64,000 nucleotides of DNA from Candidatus Epulonipiscium sp. (GTDB taxonomy: Bacteria; Bacillota; Clostridia; Lachnospirales; Defluviitaleaceae): contig JAAYQR010000011.1 of the NCBI GenBank assembly GCA_012519205.1, positions 79,023-143,022 of the forward strand, in the 5' to 3' direction. Within the stretch, counting starts at the first letter, position 1; each line of letters begins with the position of its first letter. The translations under genes were made by a program, and so were the position numbers. Under the pieces are notes generated by a model. It was not told the origin of the DNA and searched no databases. It worked only from the letters and a program-made list of their open reading frames with translations. Of the stretch, positions 30,183 to 39,666 are shown in pieces.

Positions 30183-33100
30183 TATTCCATATTTGCTAAG
30201 CTTTGATAAGCTTCAAGTCTTTCTTTAGCATCTTTTTCTGCTTGTTCAAATAGCTTTTCTGCTATTTCTGGGAATGTTCTAGTAAGTGATGAATACCTTA
30301 CTTCTCCCATAATAAATTCTTTATAGTCTTCCTTTGGTGCCTTAGAATCTAAAGTAAATGGATTCTTTCCATCTTCTTTTAGAAGTGGATTATATCTATA
30401 TAGGTGCCAGTATCCTGCTTCTACAGCTTTTTTAGTTTGTTCTTGTGTGCATCCCATTCCTATTCTAATACCATGATTAATACATGGTGAATAAGCAATA
30501 ACTAGGGATGGTCCAGGATAACTTTCTGCTTCAATTAAAGCTTTAATGAGCTGATTTTGATTTGCACCCATAGCTACCTGTGCTACATATACATACCCAT
30601 AGGACATCATCATTCTTCCAAGATCTTTTTTCTTGATTGGTTTACCAGAAGCTGCAAATTTTGCAACGGAACCTGTTGGTGTAGACTTAGAAGCCTGTCC
30701 CCCTGTATTAGAATAAACCTCTGTATCAAATACAAGAACATTTATATCTTCTCCAGAAGCCAATACATGGTCTAAACCACCAAATCCGATATCATATGCC
30801 CATCCATCTCCTCCTAGAATCCACTGAGATTTCTTAACTAAGAATTCTCTCTTTTCTAGGATTTCTTCGAATATTTCTTTAGCTCTTCCACTGCCGTTAT
30901 AAGCTTCTAACATAGGTAATAATGTTAATGTAGCTTTCTTAGAACCTGCTGCATTATTAACATTTTCTACCCAATCCTTAAGAGTAGCCTTAATATCTTC
31001 AGAAATATCTAATGATACTGCTTCTTCTGCTATATCTTTTAATCTGCTTCGTATTTGTTTTACAGCTGTATACATACCAAATCCGTACTCTGCATTATCT
31101 TCGAATAAGGAGTTTGCCCAAGCTGGTCCATATCCGTTTTCATTGGTTGTATATGGAGTAGATGGAGCACTGCCTGCCCAAATAGAGGAACATCCTGTAG
31201 CATTGGCAATATACATCCTATCTCCGAATAGCTGAGTAATTAATTTAGCATATGGGGTTTCTCCGCATCCTGCACAAGCCCCCGAGAATTCGAGTAATGG
31301 CTGTTCAAATTGGCTTCCTTTTACTGTTGCAGTATTTAGAGGATTTTCCTTTTTGCTTAAGGTCATTGCATATTCCCAGTTTTCGATTTCTTTTGTCTGT
31401 GTTTCAATTGGTTTCATAACCAATGCCTTTTGTTTGGAAGGACAAACCTCAGCACAACTTCCACATCCAGTACAATCTAGAGCAGATACTTGTATTTTAT
31501 AGGTATAGTTTTCTAAACCTTTACCGATGGCTTTCTTTGTTTCAAATCCTTCTGGTGTATTCTTTGCCTCTTCTTCACTTACCAAAAACGGACGGATTGC
31601 AGCATGAGGACATACATATGAACATTGATTACATTGGATACAGTTATCAATTTGCCACTCTGGAACCTCCACAGCGATTCCTCTTTTTTCGAATTTAGAA
31701 GTACCTTGTGGGAATGTACCATCTTCTCTGCCAACAAATGCACTAACAGGAAGTTTGTTTCCTTGTTGTCTATTTACAGGGTCTTGGATTGTTGTAACAA
31801 ATTCTGGTAGTTCCATCGTTGCTGCTACTTCTTCAAATGCATTGGCATTAGTCCAGTGAGCAGGAACTTCTACTTTCATAAATCCATCTACCCCTCTATC
31901 TACAGCAGCATAGTTCATATTAACAATCTTTTCGCCTTTTCTGCCGTAGGAATCTACGATAGCTTGTTTCATATACTTAACAGCATCTTCTATAGGAATA
32001 ATATTAGCTAATTTAAAGAATGCAGACTGTAATACTGTATTGATACGGTTTCCAAGTCCGATTTCCTTTGCAATACTTACCCCATCTATAGTATAAAAAT
32101 TAATTTTTCTATCTGCAATAATTTTTTTCATCTGTGCTGGAAGTTTTTCTTCTAATTCTTCCGCATTCCAACCGCAGTTAAGTAAAAAGGTTCCCCCTTC
32201 TTTTAGATCGGACACCATGTCATATCTATCTAAATAAGATGGGTTATGACATGCAACAAAGTTTGCCTTATTTATTAAATATGTAGATCTGATTGGCTCT
32301 TTACCAAAACGAAGATGGGAAATCGTCACCCCACCAGATTTCTTAGAGTCATAATCAAAATATGCTTGAGCATACATATCCGTATGGTCTCCGATAATTT
32401 TAATGGAGTTTTTATTAGCTCCTACTGTTCCATCGGAACCAAGTCCCCAAAATTTACAGCTGATTGTGCTTGAACCTGATACGTCTAATTCCTCTCCTAA
32501 TGGTAGGGATTTAAAGGTAACATCATCAACAATACCGATTGTAAATTGATTTTTTGGAGCATCTGCATTAAGGTTTTCGTATACCGCTACAATTTGTGCT
32601 GGGGTTGTATCTTTTGAACCTAATCCATAGCGCCCCCCCACAATAACAGGGCGATCTGCTTTATCTATAAATGCAGAACATACATCAAGGTAAAGTGGAT
32701 CTCCGGTTGCTCCTGGTTCTTTAGTTCTATCTAATACAGCTATCTTTTTAACTGAGCTTGGAATTTCTTTTAAGAAATGTTCTATGGAGAATGGCCTATA
32801 CAAACGTACTTTAAGAAGACCTACTTTTTCCCCTTTACTATTTAAATAATCCACTGTTTCTTCTATTGTATCTACCACTGAGCCCATAGCAATAATTACT
32901 CTATCTGCATCTGATGCTCCGTAATAGTTAAACAACCCATAATTTCGTCCTGTAATTTTATTAATTTCTTTCATGTAATCTTCTACGATTGCCGGAAGTC
33001 TATCATAAAAAGGATTAGATGCTTCCCTAGCTTGGAAGAAGATATCTGGATTTTGTGCTGTTCCTCTTAGAACAGGATGTTCTGGATTCAGAGCATTTTT

Positions 33101-33712
33101 TCTAAATGCTTTTACAGCATCCATATCAATGAGTCTTTTGTATTCTTCATAATCAATTACTTCAACCTTCTGGATTTCATGGGATGTTCTAAATCCATCA
33201 AAGAAATGAAGAAAAGGAACTCTTGACTTAATGGCACTAAGATGAGCTACAGAAGCTAAATCGATTACTTCCTGCACATTAGTAGATGCAAGAAGTGCAA
33301 ATCCTGTTTGACGGCATGCCATAACGTCTGAGTGATCCCCAAAGATGGATAGGGCATGGCTAGCTACAGCACGGGCACTTACATGAATAACTCCAGGTAA
33401 AAGTTCCCCTGCTACCTTGTACATGTTAGGAATCATAAGAAGTAACCCTTGGGAAGCTGTAAATGTTGTTGTTAATGCCCCTGCTGCTAAGGATCCGTGA
33501 AAGGTACCCGCAGCCCCTGCTTCTGATTGTAATTCAACCACATTTACTTCTTGTCCGAAAATATTTTTCCTCCCATTAGCAGCCCATTCATCAACATGCT
33601 CAGCCATAGGTGATGATGGTGTAATTGGATAGATTCCGGCAACTTCAGTGAATGCATATGAAACATGAGCTGCAGCCGTATTTCCATCCATCGTTTTCAT
33701 AACTTTTGACAT
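30182..33712 (-). CDS. nifJ: Pyruvate:ferredoxin (flavodoxin) oxidoreductase
   Basis: A 1176-residue single-chain PFOR that converts pyruvate and CoA to acetyl-CoA and CO2 with reduction of ferredoxin. Domain order: pyrimidine-binding domain (GIYPITPSSPMAEH), gamma domain, CoA region, two [4Fe-4S] ferredoxin motifs (CIQCNQCSYVCP and CTGCGSCAEVCP, about 690-760), then the TPP domain with the proximal-cluster CAGCGETPY and GGDGWAYDIGFGG. The ribosome site is AAGGGGG. With PflB in this window the cell has two routes from pyruvate to acetyl-CoA, giving reduced ferredoxin or formate. Confidence 0.97.
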   Translation of the reverse strand: MSKVMKTMDGNTAAAHVSYAFTEVAGIYPITPSSPMAEHVDEWAANGRKNIFGQEVNVVELQSEAGAAGTFHGSLAAGALTTTFTASQGLLLMIPNMYKVAGELLPGVIHVSARAVASHALSIFGDHSDVMACRQTGFALLASTNVQEVIDLASVAHLSAIKSRVPFLHFFDGFRTSHEIQKVEVIDYEEYKRLIDMDAVKAFRKNALNPEHPVLRGTAQNPDIFFQAREASNPFYDRLPAIVEDYMKEINKITGRNYGLFNYYGASDADRVIIAMGSVVDTIEETVDYLNSKGEKVGLLKVRLYRPFSIEHFLKEIPSSVKKIAVLDRTKEPGATGDPLYLDVCSAFIDKADRPVIVGGRYGLGSKDTTPAQIVAVYENLNADAPKNQFTIGIVDDVTFKSLPLGEELDVSGSSTISCKFWGLGSDGTVGANKNSIKIIGDHTDMYAQAYFDYDSKKSGGVTISHLRFGKEPIRSTYLINKANFVACHNPSYLDRYDMVSDLKEGGTFLLNCGWNAEELEEKLPAQMKKIIADRKINFYTIDGVSIAKEIGLGNRINTVLQSAFFKLANIIPIEDAVKYMKQAIVDSYGRKGEKIVNMNYAAVDRGVDGFMKVEVPAHWTNANAFEEVAATMELPEFVTTIQDPVNRQQGNKLPVSAFVGREDGTFPQGTSKFEKRGIAVEVPEWQIDNCIQCNQCSYVCPHAAIRPFLVSEEEAKNTPEGFETKKAIGKGLENYTYKIQVSALDCTGCGSCAEVCPSKQKALVMKPIETQTKEIENWEYAMTLSKKENPLNTATVKGSQFEQPLLEFSGACAGCGETPYAKLITQLFGDRMYIANATGCSSIWAGSAPSTPYTTNENGYGPAWANSLFEDNAEYGFGMYTAVKQIRSRLKDIAEEAVSLDISEDIKATLKDWVENVNNAAGSKKATLTLLPMLEAYNGSGRAKEIFEEILEKREFLVKKSQWILGGDGWAYDIGFGGLDHVLASGEDINVLVFDTEVYSNTGGQASKSTPTGSVAKFAASGKPIKKKDLGRMMMSYGYVYVAQVAMGANQNQLIKALIEAESYPGPSLVIAYSPCINHGIRIGMGCTQEQTKKAVEAGYWHLYRYNPLLKEDGKNPFTLDSKAPKEDYKEFIMGEVRYSSLTRTFPEIAEKLFEQAEKDAKERLEAYQSLANME

Positions 33713-33826
33713 CTTTTTACCCCCTTGTAATAATAAGTAGATTTTAGTATTTGTTTAAATACAATATAGAGAACCCCTATGAAACCAAATTATGTACTTA
33801 TTATAAATCAGTTCTCTTAAATAGGC

Positions 33827-33905
33827 TTGTGCATAACACAAACCTACAATTTGCAACATGGTATATTGTATACATTTATTATAACATAGAATATGTTTTA
33901 GTAAA
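33827..33905 (-). promoter_or_regulatory. Promoter of PFOR with a palindrome in the leader
   Basis: Minus-strand TTTACT (33900-33905), 16-base spacer, TATAAT (33878-33883), giving a ~160-base leader. Near +40 lies TTGTGTTATGCACAA (33827-33841), a 15-bp palindrome. It resembles a Rex site in its half-sites but has a five-base instead of eight-base gap, so the regulator is unassigned. The remaining part of 33713-34084 holds no gene. Confidence 0.5.
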
Positions 33906-34084
33906 TATCTATTTAGACTTTTTTAAGGTTTCTCCTATTTTATCGTTTACTATCAATTTTGCTCTATTATCGTATTGTGTTGACGACTTATTTATCAAAG
34001 CCTTCAATCTATTTGTTCCTATAATATCACCCCGACCTTATTCTAATACATAAATCAGATAATTACAAATCCATTGGTACGCAT

Positions 34085-36211
34085 CTACTTGTTTAACTTT
34101 ATTATAGTTTTAAATAAATCTCCGTCTAACTCTATATTGAGTTCTCCTCCATGGCAATCTACTATGGATTTTGCTATGGCAAGACCAAGCCCTGAACCTT
34201 CTGTATTTCTTGAGGTATCTCCCCTTTTAAATCTTTCAAAGAGTTCTTCTATGTTTTCTTCTAGTTCGTAATTTGAAATGTTTTTAAAGGTAATAGTTAT
34301 ATCTTTATCAGTCTCGGTGCTATTTATATAAACCCTAGTATTATCTAAAGAATATTTTAAAATATTACTTATAATATTATCAAATACTCTCCACATCTTA
34401 CGGCCATCAACCCATGCATAAACATGGGGACTTAAAGAGGTAACCCTAAAATCTAAGGAAGACTTTTTGATTTTTTCATCATGTTCTCCTAAGGCTTGTT
34501 TGGTAAGCTGGACGATATCTATCTTTTCTCTAAATAACTCTATATTTCCTGTAGCCATTTTAGAAACTTCAAATAGATCATCAATAAGCACCTTTAACCT
34601 TTTTGACTTTTTATCTATTATTCCTATATATTTTTTCCTATCTTCTTCTGTTATATCTTTACTTTTTAGTAGTTCTGTATAATTCATGATAGAGGTAAGG
34701 GGGGTTCTAAGATCATGGCTTACATTAGAAATAAGCTCCGTCTTCAGTCTTTCACTTTTAATTTGGGATTTCTTTGAATTATCTACTCCCTCTTGCATTT
34801 TATTTATATTTACTGCAAGTTTTCTTAAAGGTCCCTTTCCTTTTAATTCTATTTGATTATTAAGGTTTCCATTTAAGACTTCCTCGGTGGATTTTAAAAT
34901 AATATTAAAATATCCTAATTTGCTAAAGACATAATATAAAATTCCTCCTCCTAAAATTAGGGCTACTGGAAAGTATAAAATGATAAATTCAAACCTCTTT
35001 AGTACTACAATAGCTCCCATTCCCAGCGCAAATATGCTTCCCATAATAAATAAAAGTTTAAATACTACGCTTTTAAATAGAAGACTGTTTTCTAATTTCC
35101 CCTTTATTCTCCAAAGAATACTTTCTTTCCATAGAGATTTTAGTATTTCTGTGGATTTAAACATAGGTAATAAGAAATATATCTGCAAAAAAACCATTCC
35201 TAAAAATAAGGAATATATTATAAGCATTATAATATCCTTATATATAGTAGTTAAATAAAATCGTATGGTTATGGTGTTACTAAAAAATAGTACCATGATT
35301 AGTCCTAGAAGCCTAATATCAATAGGGAGGGAATTATAATATTTTCTTAAGGGTTCTACAACTTCTAATATGTCCTTTCTCTTTTTAAATCCTAGTATTA
35401 AAGAAAATACTAGAATACTTAAGGAAAGTAGTAAATATACCAGAAATCTAATTGTACTATTTTTATAATCATAGGCATTTTCTGCTATTAAACTGTGTTC
35501 ATCCTTGGGTATGGCTATAAATCCTTTTAAATTCCTAGTAATGAAAAATCTATTGATACTAATCATATTATCGTTAGCTTTTGTATAACAAGGAAACTCC
35601 CGCATATATAGACTATTAGCTCTTATATCAGCATAAAGAACATTCTCAGGAACATTAGAATAAACCTTTCCATTGCCTTCCTCTATATAATATTTAATAT
35701 AGTTTTGCATATGCCAAAATCTAGACTTGGTATTTTCTAGATTCTTTTCTAGTTCGGCTGTTTTTGTATTTATTAATTCTTTCTCTAACTCTTCTTCTGG
35801 TTTTTCATATTTTTTTCTTATTTCTTCCATCTTTTCATTTCGTTCTCTTAGTAATTCTTGTGCATAGTCAAAGGCATTATTATTACTGGCTTCTGCTATT
35901 TTACTTTCATATTCAACTTCAATCTTGGATATTTTATTATCCACTATATTATCATAGTGATTTTTCAGCTCCATTATATCATCTGATTCTATTTTTATGC
36001 TTTCATTCTTATCTAAGTAGATTTCAGAAAACAAATTAAGAAATCGTTCAACTTCTGATGTAAATTCTTCCGTTTTAAAGTAACTACCTTTCAACCTATA
36101 TGGAAGCCAATTAAAATTTGTTTGTAATATCCCAAAACTATAAGAAAATAATATTATAAATGTAATTGCCATGACTGCTTTCTTAAAATTATTTTTCAAT
36201 TTTATATCCAA
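34085..36211 (-). CDS. Membrane sensor histidine kinase
   Basis: A 708-residue kinase. One helix near 13-30 is followed by a large extracytoplasmic part (about 31-250) with a long Glu/Lys-rich coiled coil (100-165), then about five helices between 253 and 432. The cytosolic part has a HisKA domain with the phospho-acceptor in SNVSHDLRTPLTS (His ~499), the N-box NIISNILKYS and the G-box GSGLGLAIAKS. It overlaps the response-regulator gene by 23 bases and should phosphorylate it. The signal is unknown; the multi-helix plus coiled-coil input is unusual and might sense envelope state. Confidence 0.92.
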   Translation of the reverse strand: MDIKLKNNFKKAVMAITFIILFSYSFGILQTNFNWLPYRLKGSYFKTEEFTSEVERFLNLFSEIYLDKNESIKIESDDIMELKNHYDNIVDNKISKIEVEYESKIAEASNNNAFDYAQELLRERNEKMEEIRKKYEKPEEELEKELINTKTAELEKNLENTKSRFWHMQNYIKYYIEEGNGKVYSNVPENVLYADIRANSLYMREFPCYTKANDNMISINRFFITRNLKGFIAIPKDEHSLIAENAYDYKNSTIRFLVYLLLSLSILVFSLILGFKKRKDILEVVEPLRKYYNSLPIDIRLLGLIMVLFFSNTITIRFYLTTIYKDIIMLIIYSLFLGMVFLQIYFLLPMFKSTEILKSLWKESILWRIKGKLENSLLFKSVVFKLLFIMGSIFALGMGAIVVLKRFEFIILYFPVALILGGGILYYVFSKLGYFNIILKSTEEVLNGNLNNQIELKGKGPLRKLAVNINKMQEGVDNSKKSQIKSERLKTELISNVSHDLRTPLTSIMNYTELLKSKDITEEDRKKYIGIIDKKSKRLKVLIDDLFEVSKMATGNIELFREKIDIVQLTKQALGEHDEKIKKSSLDFRVTSLSPHVYAWVDGRKMWRVFDNIISNILKYSLDNTRVYINSTETDKDITITFKNISNYELEENIEELFERFKRGDTSRNTEGSGLGLAIAKSIVDCHGGELNIELDGDLFKTIIKLNK

Positions 36212-36881
36212 TCCCCCACACCACCTTTAAATATCTTGGTTCTTTCGAATTAATTTCTATTTTTTCACGAATTTTTCTGATGTGTACTGCTACTGTATTT
36301 TCCGAGCAAAAACTTGGTTGATTCCATACTTTTTCATAAATCTCATCGATTGAATAGACCCTAGGAGCATTAACCATAAGAAGCTCTAATATTTTATATT
36401 CTGTAAAAGTTAAACGAACTCTTTCACCATTAGCAATAATCTCTTTTGTTTCTTGGTTTAATATGAGACCATTTATATCTATTACTTTTTTTAATCCCTC
36501 ATAAACCCCTAGCTCCATATATCTTCTTAATTGAGCTTTAACTCTGGCAATTAGTTCAATAGGATTAAACGGTTTTGTAACATAATCATCCGCACCTATT
36601 TTAAGTCCGAGTACTTTATCTGTATCTTCGCCCTTGGCTGTAAGCATAATGATAGGTATATTTTTTTCTTCTCGGATTTTGAAGGTGGTACTTACCCCGT
36701 CTTGTCTTGGCATCATGATATCCATAAGTATTAAATGTATTTCCTCTATTTCTAAAATTTCCATTGCTTCTATGCCATCTTTAGCATGAATTACACTTAT
36801 CCCTTCATTTTTTAAATAAATCTCAATGGCATCTCTTATTTCTTTCTCGTCATCCACTACTAAAACTGAATATTTTTTCAT
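36189..36881 (-). CDS. OmpR-family response regulator
   Basis: A 230-residue two-domain regulator. The receiver has the acidic pair DD at 10-11, the phosphorylated Asp54 in LILMDIMMPRQDG, and the conserved Lys in DDYVTKPF. The C-terminal winged helix shows LTFTEYKILELL and SENTVAVHIRKIREKIE, ending VVWGIGYKIEK. It is the first gene of the two-component operon. Target genes cannot be inferred from this window. Confidence 0.95.
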   Translation of the reverse strand: MKKYSVLVVDDEKEIRDAIEIYLKNEGISVIHAKDGIEAMEILEIEEIHLILMDIMMPRQDGVSTTFKIREEKNIPIIMLTAKGEDTDKVLGLKIGADDYVTKPFNPIELIARVKAQLRRYMELGVYEGLKKVIDINGLILNQETKEIIANGERVRLTFTEYKILELLMVNAPRVYSIDEIYEKVWNQPSFCSENTVAVHIRKIREKIEINSKEPRYLKVVWGIGYKIEK

Positions 36882-37280
36882 AGTTAATACTACCTTTCCT
36901 AAATACTAAATATTAGTATTGTATCATACCTCCTTGCTTTTTATATCTTTAACCTTTATATGTAGGATTATAAATCATAATCCTTAAAATACCCTCTATA
37001 TAAATCTTAATTTTTTCTTAAGAATGAATAGATACCAATTCCCCTCACATCGTTTTCCAAAGAAACATAGGTATAAGAAGTGAACATACTCGGTATTTAT
37101 TACAATATAAATCTACAGTCAAAATGAATTGTAATTAAAAATAATAAAATCAAGTGCCACTACTTTCCACTGTTTTTCTACTATGATTTACTGGATAAAT
37201 GTCTTATAATAGATATTGGTTTTTACGCGCTTGGGATCTAATATGTATATCATCTAATGAAGACATAAAAGGAGTACATA
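36882..37280. other. Intergenic region between divergent regulator and MATE genes
   Basis: About 400 AT-rich bases without a credible gene. A TATAAT at 37205-37210 may be the -10 of the MATE gene, with no good -35. I see no conserved RNA signature. Confidence 0.4.
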
Positions 37281-38609
37281 ATGGCTAAAGACTATTTGAT
37301 AAAAGAAAGACCGGCGAAGGCTTTATTTGTTTTTGCTTTGCCCATGATTATAGGTAATTTTTTTCAACAATTTTATACCATGGCAGACTCTGTAGTAGTC
37401 GGTCGGTTCGTCGGTGAAAATGCGCTGGCGGCTGTAGGTGCTTCCTATTCTCTTACGACGGTATTTATTTCAATTGCCATCGGGGGTGGTATCGGAGCTT
37501 CTGTTATTACCAGTCGATATTTTGGCTCGAAAGATTATAAAAAGATGAAACAGTCTATTTACACTGCTATGTTATCATTTCTAGTTTTGAGTTTAATACT
37601 AGGGATTTTAGGATTTTTAACCGGAAAGGAAATTATGCAGTTATTAAATACACCAGAAAATATTTTAGACATGGCAACAGAATATTTAAATATATATTTT
37701 TTGGGACTCCCATTTTTATTTATGTATAATGTGATTTCTGCCATGTTTAATGCCTTGGGCCGCTCTAAAATTCCCTTATACCTACTGATATTTTCTTCTA
37801 TTCTCAATATTATCTTAGATGTATATATGGTCTATTCCTTGGGTCTAGGGGTCAGTGGGGTTGCGTGGGCTACTTTAATTGCCCAGGGAATTTCTGCTGT
37901 TATATCCTTTATACTATTTATGAGGGAGCTAAGTTCATATCCCTGTGGGAGTCAAAGGCTTTTCGATGGAATGGAACTTAAAAGCATGACTAAAATAGCT
38001 TTACCCTCTATTTTGCAGCAATCTACCGTGTCCATTGGTATGATGCTAGTACAATCCGTAGTTAATAGCTTTGGATCTGAGATGCTAGCTGGGTTTTCAG
38101 CTGCCATGCGTGTTGAAAGTATCGCTTTAGTGCCCATGGCAGCCATGGGAAATGCTCTTTCCTCTTACACTGCCCAAAATATTGGTGCTGGGGAATATGA
38201 GCGGGTTCGAAAGGGATTCCGCTCAGGAAATATTATTGTATTTATTTTTGCAGTTCTTATTTGCATAGTCCTTGAATCTTTTCATACTCCAATTATTTCA
38301 ATATTTTTAGGTAGTGAGGGTACTCACCTTGCCATGGGAACAGGGGTAAACTATCTTAAATTCATGGGGTGGTTCTTTATACTTGTTGGGATAAAAATGA
38401 GTACAGATGGGTTGCTCCGTGGGGCTGGTGATATGAAGATGTTCACCATCGCTAATCTTGTAAACCTGTCAATCCGAGTAATTGTTGCAATTACTATGGC
38501 GCCCCGCTTTGGCATAGCCATGGTATGGTATGCAGTACCAATCGGATGGTCGGCAAACCTTGTAATTTCCTTCTTCCAATACCGAACCGGAAAGTGGAGA
38601 GAAATCTAA
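37281..38609 (+). CDS. MATE family efflux transporter
   Basis: A 442-residue, 12-helix exporter of the MATE superfamily that uses a sodium or proton gradient to expel organic cations or drugs. The two homologous halves are visible: FALPMIIGNFFQQFYTMADS in the first and IALPSILQQSTVSIGMMLVQ in the second. The start follows AAAGGAG. It stands alone between the two-component system and the alarmone synthetase. Confidence 0.93.
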   Translation: MAKDYLIKERPAKALFVFALPMIIGNFFQQFYTMADSVVVGRFVGENALAAVGASYSLTTVFISIAIGGGIGASVITSRYFGSKDYKKMKQSIYTAMLSFLVLSLILGILGFLTGKEIMQLLNTPENILDMATEYLNIYFLGLPFLFMYNVISAMFNALGRSKIPLYLLIFSSILNIILDVYMVYSLGLGVSGVAWATLIAQGISAVISFILFMRELSSYPCGSQRLFDGMELKSMTKIALPSILQQSTVSIGMMLVQSVVNSFGSEMLAGFSAAMRVESIALVPMAAMGNALSSYTAQNIGAGEYERVRKGFRSGNIIVFIFAVLICIVLESFHTPIISIFLGSEGTHLAMGTGVNYLKFMGWFFILVGIKMSTDGLLRGAGDMKMFTIANLVNLSIRVIVAITMAPRFGIAMVWYAVPIGWSANLVISFFQYRTGKWREI

Positions 38610-38647
38610 CATGGCATTATGCTTTGCCATCCCTTTGGGTTCTTCAT

Positions 38648-38691
38648 CAAAAACCTCCTGTCCTGACTATAATCTAATAATCAACAGGAGG
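38648..38691 (-). terminator. Terminator of the alarmone synthetase gene
   Basis: On the minus strand CCTCCTGT pairs with ACAGGAGG and is followed by TTTTTG. The matching plus-strand AGGAGG motif is part of this stem and not a ribosome site for a real gene. Confidence 0.7.
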
Positions 38692-38755
38692 AGACAATGT
38701 TCAAGTATGGGCAAACAGGTACCAAAATTAATGACCGCAGTGCCTGGTACGGTAC

Positions 38756-39466
38756 TCATGGTAGAGATACGGTCTGGTTATGCATTAATAGGTTTATTAG
38801 GTTTTTCTCTGTATTATTGGAGCCTTTAAATGTATTAATTTCTTTGTTTAGATTTTCCATTTTCTCATCTAGCTGGGCTACTGTAAGTGCAGCCTCTTTT
38901 AATTCATCCTTTAAGTTTTGGGGAATCTCCTCATTATACTTGTAGTAGATTTTATGCTCTAGACTTGCCCAAAAATCCATACCCATGGTGCGGATTTGAA
39001 CTTCTACACAGACGTCTTCTACCCTATCGGACATAAAGACAGGTACCTCTAAAATCAAATGAAGGCTTTGGTATCCATTGGGTTTTGGGGTTTTTATATA
39101 ATCTTTATATTTTATAGTTCTTATATCTTTTTGGTTTTGTAGCATCTCGCTTAATTTGTATATGTCGGATACGAATGAGCAAACAATGCGAATTCCAGCT
39201 ATGTCCTTAATGTTTTCTCTTATAGATGGCAATGAAGCCTCTATACCTTTTCTATGGACCTTTTTTAGGATGCTTTCGGGGGTTTTTATCCTAGATTTTA
39301 CATGTTCAATGGGATTGTATTCATGAATATATTGAAATTCCTGTTTTAAGATATTAATTTTTGTGTTCAATTCATCCATACCGAACTTATAAGACATTAA
39401 AAATCTTGTTAATTGTTTTTCTAATACTTTTAATTGGTTTATATCTACTGCTGCCTGTATTTCCAT
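38756..39466 (-). CDS. Small alarmone synthetase (GTP pyrophosphokinase, RelQ/RelP type)
   Basis: A 236-residue single-domain (p)ppGpp synthetase lacking the hydrolase and regulatory parts of long RelA proteins. Seen: RIKTPESILKKVHRKG (ATP binding), IKDIAGIRIVCSF (metal Asp), KPNGYQSLHLIL (GTP-binding loop) and VEVQIRTMGMDFWASLEHK (catalytic Glu region), with a C-terminal helical tail for tetramer formation. It raises stringent alarmone under stress. RelQ versus RelP is not resolved here. Confidence 0.92.
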   Translation of the reverse strand: MEIQAAVDINQLKVLEKQLTRFLMSYKFGMDELNTKINILKQEFQYIHEYNPIEHVKSRIKTPESILKKVHRKGIEASLPSIRENIKDIAGIRIVCSFVSDIYKLSEMLQNQKDIRTIKYKDYIKTPKPNGYQSLHLILEVPVFMSDRVEDVCVEVQIRTMGMDFWASLEHKIYYKYNEEIPQNLKDELKEAALTVAQLDEKMENLNKEINTFKGSNNTEKNLINLLMHNQTVSLP

Positions 39467-39605
39467 ATTTGTTATATCCCTTCTTCTATCATAAAAACTT
39501 AATTATTTAATTGTTTTTCTATGGACTTAATGAAAATGTCTTTTAGGTGGAACTTATTTAAGGGGATTATATATTATTTTTGTGAACTAAATATGAATAG
39601 AAAGC

Positions 39606-39653
39606 AAAAAAAGACGATTCATTATATTAATCTTAAAATGAATCGTCCTTTTC
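39606..39653 (-). terminator. Terminator of the SulP-Mrp operon
   Basis: Minus-strand AAGGACGATTCATT pairs with AATGAATCGTCTTT and is followed by a T-run; it lies just after the last antiporter gene. Confidence 0.85.
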
Positions 39654-39666
39654 ATTATTCTAGAAA

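Noticed and set aside
33827..33841. Canonical Rex operator
   Set aside because: The gap between half-sites is five instead of eight bases; reported only as a palindrome.
34085..36211. Several plus-strand frames across the histidine kinase
   Set aside because: They are antisense to a gene with clear kinase motifs and lack ribosome sites and families.
38611..38945. Open frames after the MATE gene, one with an apparent AGGAGG site
   Set aside because: The AGGAGG is one arm of the alarmone-synthetase terminator, and the frames are antisense to the end of that gene with no protein-like family signal.
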